Part shown: in pieces, positions 41,601 to 50,107 of the stretch
Numbering within the stretch: the stretch's first letter is position 1
Layout of the letters: every line of letters starts with the position of its first letter
Origin: Nitrospira defluvii
Lineage (GTDB): Bacteria > Nitrospirota > Nitrospiria > Nitrospirales > Nitrospiraceae
DNA: 64,000 bases
Assembly: GCF_905220995.1 (NCBI RefSeq)
Contig: NZ_CAJNBJ010000002.1
Span: forward strand, 372,001-436,000
Direction of reading: 5' to 3'
The notes under the pieces: model-generated
Databases searched by the model: none
What the model saw: the letters and a program-made list of their open reading frames with translations, nothing else
What the model was told of the DNA's origin: nothing
Position numbers and translations under genes: made by a program

Positions 41601-42249
41601 CTGTCCTTTCAAAAAGAATAAATCGTCGCTTGATGTCGTCCCAGTCATATTCCGAATCTGTCTTGCCGTTATCATGTGCGTGACCGACAAACCATTCCTT
41701 TAGTTTGATCCAACGTCTCAAAACCGGACGCAATGCATCACCAAGATGGCGATTTTCTGGGCGGTCTGCCTGAAACAGTTTCTCGGCAATCGTATCGGGT
41801 TTGGCACGTGTTGCCTTGTGCTCCTTGATCAGCTCTTCTATCTGACCCAAGAAATCCTCGGTCAAAGCATCTTGGGGATCCGGAATGGATGTAGAGCCAA
41901 CGGTCCGAGGTGGACGGATCAGAGGCCGGATCATTCGGTCCCAGGCCAGCGCAATCTCATCCAATCGCTTGTCGTATTCCAAACGTGTGCGCTCCACACC
42001 TGCGAGAATTCCGGGTAAGGTATTCGCGATCTCTCGAACGCAATGCGCAATGATTCGGCTCCGGCCAGGGAGTGGTTGTTGCTCAAGAAGAATCACAGCG
42101 GTCTCATAGAGCTCTGCCAGGGAAGGTGCCTTTTTCTTCAACCAATGGAGCAGCCTCCGCCGCGATGAGGACCACGGAGTCGTTAAAGGGGATGGCGATG
42201 GTGTTTCATCCAGCGGTGGCTGAGGGACAACGTCAGGTCCATTGGGCAT
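38689..42249 (-). CDS. 1186-residue helical protein of unknown function in the defence block
   Basis: Long soluble protein without a signal peptide or obvious catalytic motif. Mostly amphipathic helices, with recurring HEAT-like segments (for example FVIRDLVDVLLKLPAQHSVRFIPRLSKW and PIEVLECVRLLVEGQ). Two acidic stretches (PDPEPEDDEEDSER) and many Trp/Arg. A TATAAT at 42255-42260 on the minus strand lies five bases before the ATG, so the gene has its own promoter and perhaps a leaderless mRNA. It is next to the restriction-like genes; a large scaffold or sensor role is inferred only. Confidence 0.7.
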   Translation of the reverse strand: MPNGPDVVPQPPLDETPSPSPLTTPWSSSRRRLLHWLKKKAPSLAELYETAVILLEQQPLPGRSRIIAHCVREIANTLPGILAGVERTRLEYDKRLDEIALAWDRMIRPLIRPPRTVGSTSIPDPQDALTEDFLGQIEELIKEHKATRAKPDTIAEKLFQADRPENRHLGDALRPVLRRWIKLKEWFVGHAHDNGKTDSEYDWDDIKRRFILFERTVLTLGQGFFVTIADIDDLIRNSTPADVHLVVTQLGHIEHYRYFFENLKDPAWIPALRTEGIFRTPPPIEASGIPRWAASEYLVRVADRADPTAVLNGLTDIVDALAQRTLANPFVIRDLVDVLLKLPAQHSVRFIPRLSKWVHHDSGILFWRRLGKLTTHLADGGLSQEALTLLTALLAIEHVQADGDSDILYRPVKPRISMYEYRQVVEDHLQPVLDRTGRECFDILCNILQKAAKLSRRSSSSDEWDDNSIVWQPDLALQDEDDRDDVRSVLAVTTRDAAQSLLSDGRIELGPLVEALETRCWLIFRRLALYFLASATLAPRDMVASRLTHEPSFRGRNLRKEYDALLQVGFARLTPDEQRTIVAWVDAGPQNVERLIRNYEASTGRRPSSEEIERHRRSWQWNRLGPCHTALPPPWQERYAALVQEFGEFEPAPPPMREARVVSAGERAPRSEDELRRLTPSELRNYLLSWTPDRNSFPYPTRSGLAEVLTSVVATNPVPYADASEKWRDIDPTYVHGIVRGFVKALQADHQIPWARVFSLCSWILDQPRTIPGRSVDRWEADLDWGGTRWWIVELLRVGFQHETLGIPIELREAAWCLLETLTMDPDPEPEDDEEDSERPSQSMHRAINSVRGRAIEGLIFYPGWIKRQNEDAGPPTLPAEARAVLDRHLDPARDPSLAIRSLYGRWFPWILVFDRDWATAAVPRIFPATNQRYWLVAWDGLICFNDGYEEVFEPLEPVYAQAVAQLGSPTASADDTRHLRDERLAGHLMTFYWRGHYTLEEEDSLLRLFFTRAPDKIRAEAIEFIGRSLDGTADPIEPAVLDRLQRLWVWRFEQARRDPASHQAELRAFGWCFGSSKFGAGWAVENLLGVLRLTHSIDPDFQVLERLPDYAAAFPIEVLECVRLLVEGQTSHIELSSWGGDLRRMFSQTREHPLPEVRQASDAVIELLGRFGHLGYAELLSGKSA

Positions 42250-42324
42250 GGGCGATTATATACAGGCGCCGAACGGCGGGGTAGCGTCAACGAGATGGCA
42301 CTGAACGATCTTCTACCAGTCGCC

Positions 42325-42867
42325 TCACTCGTCGAACACAGCGACAGTTTGTAACCATTCGATGTATCCGTGCGGCAGGTTGTGCTCCTTTGCGCCTTTG
42401 ATTATCAGATCGAGGTAGACTCGGCCGGGACGCAGTCTAGAAGATGGGCTGACCGCGAAATAGCACTCAGCCGAGATCGGCTCCACGTCATGGGTTTTGA
42501 CCGTGATCGTTCGTCGTACGTACTGTTTCTTGTGAACGCCCTCATGTTTGTCGAGCTTGTCTAATTCATGATCTTGCAATGCGTACAAAACTCCATGGAC
42601 AGCGTGACCTTCATCGGGAACCACCATCGCGTAGCCAGAGCCATCATCGGCAGGCTTGTCAAAAGAAAGCCGGTATCCATCGAGCCGAGCAAGCCTACAC
42701 TCGACGTTCTTCCTCCCGACGCGGTGCTCCAAGCGTCCTGTATCAAGATTCGAGCCGTATGCGAAATAGTAGCGCAGTATACGCCGATGGGAACCTTTCA
42801 GTTCGCTCTTACATTCACAGAAGCTCTTTTCAGACGAGCAAGCTCCTTGGCATAGATACAAAGGCAA
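42325..42867 (-). CDS. Gamma-glutamylcyclotransferase (GGCT/AIG2)-like protein
   Basis: Up to 180 residues from a TTG at 42867; the GGCT core begins near LRYYFAYGSNLDTGRLEHRVG, where YGSN is the substrate-loop signature, and continues GHAVHGVLYALQDHELDKLDKHEG with the expected acidic residue. No ATG lies close upstream, so the start is uncertain and the frame overlaps the preceding gene by 70 bp. Such folds hydrolyse gamma-glutamyl amines, or act in toxin-like settings. Confidence 0.68.
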   Translation of the reverse strand: MPLYLCQGACSSEKSFCECKSELKGSHRRILRYYFAYGSNLDTGRLEHRVGRKNVECRLARLDGYRLSFDKPADDGSGYAMVVPDEGHAVHGVLYALQDHELDKLDKHEGVHKKQYVRRTITVKTHDVEPISAECYFAVSPSSRLRPGRVYLDLIIKGAKEHNLPHGYIEWLQTVAVFDE

Positions 42868-43442
42868 TCCTCGATTTCGTGAGGCCTTAGCTTGGTGAAT
42901 TCTGCTGGCAGTTCGCCCACCTTCAGGTACTTGCCTCCTGAGGCAAGACCGAGAGCTTTGGCGCCCTTCCGCGTCCCACGATGCAGGTAGACAAATTCGG
43001 GTTCCATCCCGAGCCGAGCTCCAATGCGGACCGCGGTATCGTATATCGCCAGCTCTCCAAATCCCCTGATCGACCCAGCCGTTGTTTCCACCAGTTCGAT
43101 TAAGCTGTCAAAGCCGGTGCATTTCCTGATCTGAGCGCGTTTCGCCAGCAGCTCTTTGCCCGCCCTGGCTAATACCGCCTCCGGGATCCGCCACTGGTGG
43201 TCATGCTTTCTCCCACCGTCTACCTCCGCCCTGGCAGCCCTTTCTACGGCTTCATCGAGAGAGTTCAACATCTGGAAGGAGGCAAGCTCATTGTTAGCCC
43301 TGTCTCTGTACCTAGCGATGTAATCCTGCACAACCTCCTTGAAGGAGTGAAGGACCATCTGGTCGCCGGTCCGGGGTAGGCAAGATCCGCGGGGCCTTTT
43401 CGGATGAGCCTTGCAGCTCTTTGCATCACCAATTCTTTTCAT
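42798..43442 (-). CDS. Helical protein of unknown function
   Basis: 214 residues from ATG 43442 (43358 possible). Begins with a basic stretch; the core is alpha-helical with a possible helix-hairpin-helix (DSLIELVETTAGSIRGFGELAIYDTAVRIGARLG), which often binds DNA. 22 bp after the AlbA_2 gene and overlapping the GGCT frame, so these three are one unit. No family recognised. Confidence 0.6.
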   Translation of the reverse strand: MKRIGDAKSCKAHPKRPRGSCLPRTGDQMVLHSFKEVVQDYIARYRDRANNELASFQMLNSLDEAVERAARAEVDGGRKHDHQWRIPEAVLARAGKELLAKRAQIRKCTGFDSLIELVETTAGSIRGFGELAIYDTAVRIGARLGMEPEFVYLHRGTRKGAKALGLASGGKYLKVGELPAEFTKLRPHEIEDCLCIYAKELARLKRASVNVRAN

Positions 43443-43464
43443 GGATACGAACCTTAAAGAATCT

Positions 43465-44391
43465 TCATTGGCCGCCTACGGATGGTATTTCACCCAGCAT
43501 CACTTGCCCGGACTGCGGTGGCATGTCATCGGCATAGGTTTTCCAGAGTAGAATGGGCTCCCTGGTCTCATTCATATCAATGCGGCTTGTGTCCACGATT
43601 AGGACGAAGTCTCGATCCTTTCCGTTGGTAAGCTCCCAATCATCTTCTGGAAAAATGACACGCCCGACCGCGGTCAACGGATTCTCGAACCATTGATTCC
43701 CGAACAGACGAGAAGGTATTTCGATGATGCGCTGCTTATCAAAGCCCTTCACGACTTTGGATACGGTTCTTGGAACGGTGAAAACTGCCTTCACATCATG
43801 GGTAGACACTGCTCCCTTATTAACAAGTGAGATGTTCAGTGCATATTCGCACACAGTTGCCTTGCGATCTATGAATCTTCGCGAGAAGGAAGGGATGATA
43901 AGAGGGTGTTTCATGCGATTCATGATGTCGCGGATCTCATAGTCTTCCATCGGTACAGATTCAAAGTTGAATCGCTTGTAGTATCTCTTGTCCGCCGCTT
44001 GATGGGCCGTCGGTGCCTGTGGAACGCTTACGACATAGGCCACCTTTCCCGGAGCGGAGGCAGTGAGCGCAACTAGATTTATGTAGACTCCAGCTAACCG
44101 AGGACGTACCCGGCCGTTGATGACCTGCTCAAGCCACTCCTTTGTGACCTGCGCCGGATCGACCCCGTCCAATTGGCGTGGAGTATGTTGCTCTTCCACC
44201 ATGCCGTAGACAATTACGCCGCCTGCACCGTTAGCCAACGCCGAAACGTCCTTACTAATCTCATTCTTCGCCTTCACGTTGCTGGTCAGTGCGTCGCCCC
44301 GCTTATATTCGAGGTCGGTCTGTTCCTCTGCGCCACTCTGAATCAGCGAGAGTAGATCCTGCTCCGTCCATTCTGACGGTGGCTTATCCAT
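43465..44391 (-). CDS. AlbA_2 (Schlafen-type) nucleic-acid-binding protein
   Basis: 308 residues from ATG 44391. The N-terminal AlbA_2 domain (about 10-170) is recognised from TDLEYKRGDAL, NEISKDVSALANGAGGVIVYGM and KRYYKRFNFESVPMEDYEIRDIM. In Schlafen proteins this domain binds or cuts RNA (Glu/Lys motif near LEYKRG). The C-terminal part, after about residue 180, is beta-rich and unassigned. Between the KAP ATPase and the unknown helical gene. Defence role inferred. Confidence 0.82.
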   Translation of the reverse strand: MDKPPSEWTEQDLLSLIQSGAEEQTDLEYKRGDALTSNVKAKNEISKDVSALANGAGGVIVYGMVEEQHTPRQLDGVDPAQVTKEWLEQVINGRVRPRLAGVYINLVALTASAPGKVAYVVSVPQAPTAHQAADKRYYKRFNFESVPMEDYEIRDIMNRMKHPLIIPSFSRRFIDRKATVCEYALNISLVNKGAVSTHDVKAVFTVPRTVSKVVKGFDKQRIIEIPSRLFGNQWFENPLTAVGRVIFPEDDWELTNGKDRDFVLIVDTSRIDMNETREPILLWKTYADDMPPQSGQVMLGEIPSVGGQ

Positions 44392-44579
44392 GCTGAGGGC
44401 ACACACCCCCTCGTTGTACCGAGTTAGGTTCGATCCAGAGAGTGGATATGCGATGGCCAATTTCCGGGACGCCTGGCGCCGGGAGGCCGGCACATTTGGG
44501 GCTCTTGTCCACCAGGTATTTGTTCAGGGCGACGGGGCACTGAGGATGGCCGTGAGTGGTCCAAGCGAACGCTGGCACC

Positions 44580-46838
44580 TCATCCCTCGTCCTCGTCATC
44601 AGCCCAGTGACCGTCATCAGGTTTTCCATCCCGTCGCCGCTTGATTGCCTTTTGGAATGCCTTCACCGCACTCTTTTCCTTGTCGCTGAGGCCGTCGGGT
44701 GAGATTTCCGCCACTTTCCTTTCCAAAGTTCCCACGGGAACGAAATCTTCGATGTTCGTCAGATTGATCCGCCAGTGCTCCTGCGACACATAGTCCCCCA
44801 TACCATGGGACGTAGACCGGTGAAGACATGCGGTGAGGAAAGAGAGGACGCCTTCCTTTGAGTCGATTAACTTTTCCACCCATTGACGAGGTTTTTCGTG
44901 TGAGGCCCATTTATCCCAGCAATAAAGGATGCTAAGCATGTTGCGATGGCTTGTCAGGATTCCGGAGCCTGCGGCTTGTTCAATCTTTTCCACACAGATA
45001 TGGTGCAGTGCGTCCAAATCAGCGTCAGTCACATTAAAAGCATCAGGGTCCTTCTTTCGCTTCTCTTCGTTACCTTCGAGGGAAGCGATCCTTATCGGAA
45101 GGTACAGACCCGTCGTGGCTTTCATGGCCTCCTTGAGGATAGCCCCGCGTCTGCCTATGTCCATCTCCTGTTTCAAGTACCAGTAGATGATGCGGGACGC
45201 ATGCGTGTCTGGGGAAATTGAAAAGAAGCCACCTCGATCTTCTGGCAGTTCGTCGCCGATATCGAACAGCGCGGTGATAAACGATACGGCGTGTTGCAGG
45301 TCGATTTTCTGCTTGTAGGCTTCAAGACGGTCCAGTGCGACGCCTAACAGGCTACGCTTGTTAAGCGCACGGAATTCTACGACTAGGCCTTCACGATTAC
45401 CAACGAGGGACAGTACCCGATCTAGCTCCGCTTGGGAAATGTCTCCCTCAGGAATTGCGAGATGGAAATACCGGTCGAACACATCGGGGTGGCAGAGACG
45501 CAGCTCCCTAAACCACTCCTCCTTAAAGTCATGGCCATACATGGATCCGTTGAATACCCATTCAACCGGCGGGAAGAGTTCTTTGACTATCTCGCGGACC
45601 TGGCCGGGTTGTGAGGCCGCTTCGACTATGGACTCAATGAGTTTTCTCGTTCGCTCGTTTTCGTCGTGCGAATCATGCGCGCGGTCGCGAAGGTTCGTCA
45701 GCTCTAACTTAGCCTCGGGAAGCCTCCGGTAAACGACTGGCTCAAAGACGCGGAGCACTTCCAGCGCGATAAGGTCCACTGGGTTCACTTCAAAGCTGCC
45801 CGTGCTCCGAAACAGCGAAACGTGAAAAGAGAGGGAGGCCAGATAGCGGTACACATCCCGTAGCGTTTGGAAGTAGGGGCGAAGGCCTCCAAGGAATAGG
45901 TTGCCCCAGCGCGTCTGGTCGAACCGCTTGCCCACATCCCCATCGGTTAGTAGTTCGTCGAGGCCCGCGAATAGGACTTTCTCCAGGCGTGTTCGCTCAA
46001 TACGTGGGATATCGAATCCCACCTGTACTATTTTCTCAAGGAATTCTTGTCCACTGACGGCTGGCGATGAATCCAAACTACGCTCCACGATGTCGCGTTG
46101 GAACAGAAGGAGATAGACCACGTTTGGAAAGTCAGCATTAGCTTTGACGAGTTGGAAGAGGAGTCGTATTTCTTCAGGTGTGAGGCGATCGATATCATCC
46201 AACACCACGAGGATTGGCCTTTCGAGTTCTTTCAGGGAGTCAGAAAGCTCTTTCTTTATCTCAGCCAATGTCTGCTGTTGCACGACCGCTTGGTCCTCGA
46301 CTCCTTTTGAGCCTTCTTGCGCCACGGTCGCAGATTGCTCCATCCCTTTGGAAAGCATGTCTGCGATTCCCGAACCGGGCAGTCCAAGTATTGGCAAGAT
46401 GGTCTTAAGTGATTTGGCGAGAGAGGCGCCGAGGGTGAGGTAGGTTCCATAGGTTCGCCACTTGGCCGCACGTCGTTTCCCGTCTTCGCTTCCGTCCGAT
46501 CGGCCCAATAACAGACCGATTTCTTGAAAGAACGCCTCTGCCAGTTGATCTTGGCCTGACCATTGCCATGGATTGAACTCAATGATCAGGGGACAGTTCG
46601 TCTCGGCCAAACGGAGCGTTTGCAGGACCATGTTTTTTACCGAAGATTTCCCCGAGCCCCAAGGTCCATACATGGCAACGACCAGGCTCTCATTGCCCTG
46701 CCAGCCTTTGATGGCGGAGGCTAGGGATTTCGCAAACGGAGCACGGCCCAGGAGGTCTTCCTCAATAGAGCTGATAGGCCGATCGGCTGAGAATTCATGT
46801 TTCGTGCGCTGGCTCTTTTCGGGGTTATTCTCCATCAT
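44580..46838 (-). CDS. KAP-family P-loop NTPase
   Basis: 752 residues from ATG 46838 (MMENNPEKS), which overlaps the methylase 3' end. Walker A YGPWGSGKSS at 57-66; Walker B VLDDIDRLTPEE at about 235-246, with the KAP-specific FPNVVYLLLFQRDIV after it. KAP NTPases are STAND-like ATPases often seen in phage defence and membrane contexts; here no helices of the membrane insert are strong (one hydrophobic GASLAKSLKTILPILGLPG stretch). The C-terminal half is helical and ends in an acidic tail. Confidence 0.88.
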   Translation of the reverse strand: MMENNPEKSQRTKHEFSADRPISSIEEDLLGRAPFAKSLASAIKGWQGNESLVVAMYGPWGSGKSSVKNMVLQTLRLAETNCPLIIEFNPWQWSGQDQLAEAFFQEIGLLLGRSDGSEDGKRRAAKWRTYGTYLTLGASLAKSLKTILPILGLPGSGIADMLSKGMEQSATVAQEGSKGVEDQAVVQQQTLAEIKKELSDSLKELERPILVVLDDIDRLTPEEIRLLFQLVKANADFPNVVYLLLFQRDIVERSLDSSPAVSGQEFLEKIVQVGFDIPRIERTRLEKVLFAGLDELLTDGDVGKRFDQTRWGNLFLGGLRPYFQTLRDVYRYLASLSFHVSLFRSTGSFEVNPVDLIALEVLRVFEPVVYRRLPEAKLELTNLRDRAHDSHDENERTRKLIESIVEAASQPGQVREIVKELFPPVEWVFNGSMYGHDFKEEWFRELRLCHPDVFDRYFHLAIPEGDISQAELDRVLSLVGNREGLVVEFRALNKRSLLGVALDRLEAYKQKIDLQHAVSFITALFDIGDELPEDRGGFFSISPDTHASRIIYWYLKQEMDIGRRGAILKEAMKATTGLYLPIRIASLEGNEEKRKKDPDAFNVTDADLDALHHICVEKIEQAAGSGILTSHRNMLSILYCWDKWASHEKPRQWVEKLIDSKEGVLSFLTACLHRSTSHGMGDYVSQEHWRINLTNIEDFVPVGTLERKVAEISPDGLSDKEKSAVKAFQKAIKRRRDGKPDDGHWADDEDEG

Positions 46839-49800
46839 CAGACCCAGCATCCTGACCCATACGGTACTTGCCGTCGTAGTTGATGATGAAGTCCAGTTCT
46901 TCATCCGTGAAGCCGTAGTGCTTCGCGAGCACGCGGTCTATCTCGTCGATGATGGGCTTTGATCTGTCGGGATAAAACTCATCATACTCAACTTGTCCCG
47001 ATGCCTCGTAGTTATAAATGCGTCTTCGTGAATGCCGCTGGAGATCTTTCATCAGTTTGTTGAAGAGAGGTTCGAGATGTTTGAGCGCTGGTGAGTTCAG
47101 ATCTCCGATGGGGAAGTTCTCTATATCTGGGCCAGCGATGTTTCTACAATTTCCTTGGCTCGTAAACCAAAAGTAAAAGAGAGTGCTATTCAAAATGGCG
47201 CCAAGTCGCTTTGCGTGCTCTTCCCTCTTGAGATACAAGTCCTTAAGATGATCGGTTGATCTCTCCTTAACGGCAGACTTAAAGTACGGTTCGAAGTCCA
47301 TGGATCTAATCCAGAACACAGGACTTCTATGATACGTGACATGACCTGGCCCCGAATCGGAGAAATAAATGTTCATAGTAAGTTGTTTGCTGACGATCTT
47401 GCCAAGCACCTTGGCAGCCAACCTACTTCCGAGTTTTGCAAATCTTAAGAAACCATTTGGGAATCCACATTCTGAGTAAGCTATCTTTGCGAACAGGTAA
47501 GGCCTCTCGTCCGCATACCATCGCAAGTACTCAGTGGTCTGGACCTTTGCCGAACCTGTGTACTGCGGTCCGCCAATAACGATGCACAGGCGGTACTTTA
47601 CTCCATTGAACATGACAGAAGGGTGAGCATCTCCACTATAGTAGGAAATGTGTAGTTGTTGCCCGTATCGATTCCAAACGTAATCTTGGTAGGGCTCCAT
47701 GCGATCAGTCGAGAAGCCGCTCAAGGGAACGATCATGCTGAAGCTTCCTGTATTCCTTAACAGAGCAGAACTGCGCTCCACACATGGCGGGTAAAGGTTG
47801 CCACACTCTTTAGTTACGTAGCCAATAAGGCTGTAGGTCGTAACTTTGTGCATCTCCACGTAGGGCGGATTGCCGATAATCACATCGAACCCCCCGCTTT
47901 TCATAATGCGGTAAAATTCTATGAACCAGTGGAAAGGCTTGTGGGAGGCAAGCCACTTCGCATAGGAAGCGCGCTTTGAAGCCTCGACACCATACTCGTT
48001 GGCAAGATAGCGATTGAGTTCGTCCTCAAGCGTCTGGAGTCGCCTACGTAGCTCCTCCTTGGCCTCGGCGAAGTCTTTCGCCTCCATGCCGTGCTCAGTC
48101 TGCATCTCGTGGAACTTCTGAAACGCCCTGTCGGCAATCTCGGCGTTTTCTTCTATGGTCGGGAGGGATTGAAGGCGTACCCAGTCCCCTTCCATGGACT
48201 TCTTCAAATCTTCAAGCCTGGCGTATCCAACCAACGTATTACCCGCACGGATATTAAAGTCGATGTCCGGTAGCGGCTCGATCTGCTCCACCTTCTCGAC
48301 TTGCGCCACAAGTTTGAGGAAGAGACGAAGTTTGCAGATCTCGACGGCCTCTTCCATGATGTCCACGCCATAGAGATTGTTGAGGATGATGGATTTCAGG
48401 ATGAAGTAACGACGGTTGGGATGACTCGCGACCCGATCAAGAATTTTCCGAAAGTCGTTGAACTTCTCCGGGAGGTGCTTGGTGCCCGAGCGCGTGAGCT
48501 CGTCTAGGAACACTTCCATCCGGTCCAGGCAAGCTTCGTAGAGCGGTTCAAGGATATTGAGTGCAGCAAAGAGGAAGGCTCCAGAGCCGCAAGTCGGATC
48601 GAGCACCGTGACCTTTTCAATCGCATGGTAAAAGGCCCGCAGCAGTTCCGGACCTTCGGAATTTTCGATGACATCCTGCGCAAACTGCCTGATATCGAGG
48701 TTGTAGGTAATGAACTGGTTGACATCTCGAATTTCGCCGTCCGCGAGTTTTTTGCGCACCTCTAGGTATCGCGCACGGCGGGCGACGACTTCACGCCAAA
48801 TTTCCGTTGGCAGGGAATAGTCTGAGGGCGCGGCTTTGTTCCATTCCGTCCGATTCGAGATATCTTTCAGGCCGGAAGCAATTTCAGGAGGGAGCTCGAG
48901 AACGACTCCCTTCTTCACCGGCTCATAGATGTAGCGGTCTGGGTCGAGCTGGAGCGGGCGCCAAACGGATTGATTGCCTTCGAAGGCGATCTTGCACTTC
49001 TGCCGCGCGGCATCGAAGAGGAACGGAATTACCGTGTTTTGGCTGATGTAGCCGGTGATGTCTTCCTTCGTATAATAGGCGCCCATCTGCTTCTGGTTGA
49101 TGTACTTCTCAAAGATATAACCAAGCACGTCGGGATTGATTTCGTCATCCCGGCGGAGCGGGCGCTCATCGAGGTGCCAGTGGTACTGTTCGAAGAAGCC
49201 GAAGAGTCTGGCAAACGCGGCATCGGCCACCTGAATGTCTTTGCCGTGCTGCTCTTCAATCTGATGGCGTAGAAACAGACCTCCGTTGAGGTAAGGCACC
49301 TTGCCCAGCAATCGGTTCACGGTTGCTCCGCGATCGGTATCCTTTTTGGCGAAGCCTTCGAAGAACAGCGCGCAGAGAAAGTCTCTGTAGAATCGGTCCC
49401 TCCCTCGGGCCTGCGACTCGTTCAATTTGATCCGCAGGTAGTCTCGGTTGTCGTCGAGAAAGCCCTTTTTCTGAATGAAGTAGACGAACATCAACCGGTT
49501 GAGCATGACGGAGGCGTACCATCGCTGCAGGTCCTCGTCTGGAATGCCTTTGAGAAACTTTAGGAATGCCGTGTGTTCTTTCTGGAACGTATCGTAGAAC
49601 CGCTTTGTGACGCGCTCCACGTCGAAGGCCGCTCGCGCCCGCGTGGTTACTTCCACCAGACTGAGTTGCTCCTCCTCCTCCAGGGAAAAGACGATGCCCT
49701 GGAGCTTTTGGATGAGGGCGTCTCCCGGTTGATTGCGATGGTAGGTATGTTCCCGACAGGCCGTCGGTTTGCCCACCTCGCGCTTCACCCACTGCCATAC

Positions 49801-50097
49801 TTGAGCGGAGTTGGATGGATCGGTGTAAATGATGAGATGTTCTTGAGCGGACTTGGTGAGCTGGCGGTCGATTTTGCGGCGTATCGAGTAGTCAGGAATT
49901 CCCTTCTGGCCAGTTGCACGACAGTGGAACGCAACCATGCCGCGCTTCTGAGCGACGGCGCTAAGGGTAAACGGCTGGCCGTCGATCGGTATCTCGATGG
50001 TTGCAGAATGCGTGTCCCAACCGAGTTCTTCTATGAAAAGACGTCGAAAATCACAAGCGGCGAGGTGTTGGCGAGTTCGAGTAGGGTCGAGCGGCAT
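46825..50097 (-). CDS. Eco57I-type adenine-specific DNA methylase, restriction-like
   Basis: About 1090 residues from ATG 50097, chosen because LAACDFRRLFIEELGWD begins the conserved N-terminus. Motif I VLDPTCGSGAFLFA at about residue 497 and catalytic motif IV IIGNPPYVE at about 741 make an N6-adenine methyltransferase; the C-terminal third resembles a target recognition domain. The N-terminal domain could hold a nuclease, but no sure PD-ExK motif is seen. Follows the PLD-SNF2 helicase by 10 bp, so the pair is a restriction-like unit. Confidence 0.88.
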   Translation of the reverse strand: MPLDPTRTRQHLAACDFRRLFIEELGWDTHSATIEIPIDGQPFTLSAVAQKRGMVAFHCRATGQKGIPDYSIRRKIDRQLTKSAQEHLIIYTDPSNSAQVWQWVKREVGKPTACREHTYHRNQPGDALIQKLQGIVFSLEEEEQLSLVEVTTRARAAFDVERVTKRFYDTFQKEHTAFLKFLKGIPDEDLQRWYASVMLNRLMFVYFIQKKGFLDDNRDYLRIKLNESQARGRDRFYRDFLCALFFEGFAKKDTDRGATVNRLLGKVPYLNGGLFLRHQIEEQHGKDIQVADAAFARLFGFFEQYHWHLDERPLRRDDEINPDVLGYIFEKYINQKQMGAYYTKEDITGYISQNTVIPFLFDAARQKCKIAFEGNQSVWRPLQLDPDRYIYEPVKKGVVLELPPEIASGLKDISNRTEWNKAAPSDYSLPTEIWREVVARRARYLEVRKKLADGEIRDVNQFITYNLDIRQFAQDVIENSEGPELLRAFYHAIEKVTVLDPTCGSGAFLFAALNILEPLYEACLDRMEVFLDELTRSGTKHLPEKFNDFRKILDRVASHPNRRYFILKSIILNNLYGVDIMEEAVEICKLRLFLKLVAQVEKVEQIEPLPDIDFNIRAGNTLVGYARLEDLKKSMEGDWVRLQSLPTIEENAEIADRAFQKFHEMQTEHGMEAKDFAEAKEELRRRLQTLEDELNRYLANEYGVEASKRASYAKWLASHKPFHWFIEFYRIMKSGGFDVIIGNPPYVEMHKVTTYSLIGYVTKECGNLYPPCVERSSALLRNTGSFSMIVPLSGFSTDRMEPYQDYVWNRYGQQLHISYYSGDAHPSVMFNGVKYRLCIVIGGPQYTGSAKVQTTEYLRWYADERPYLFAKIAYSECGFPNGFLRFAKLGSRLAAKVLGKIVSKQLTMNIYFSDSGPGHVTYHRSPVFWIRSMDFEPYFKSAVKERSTDHLKDLYLKREEHAKRLGAILNSTLFYFWFTSQGNCRNIAGPDIENFPIGDLNSPALKHLEPLFNKLMKDLQRHSRRRIYNYEASGQVEYDEFYPDRSKPIIDEIDRVLAKHYGFTDEELDFIINYDGKYRMGQDAGSDDGE

Positions 50098-50107
50098 TGT
50101 TGGTTGG

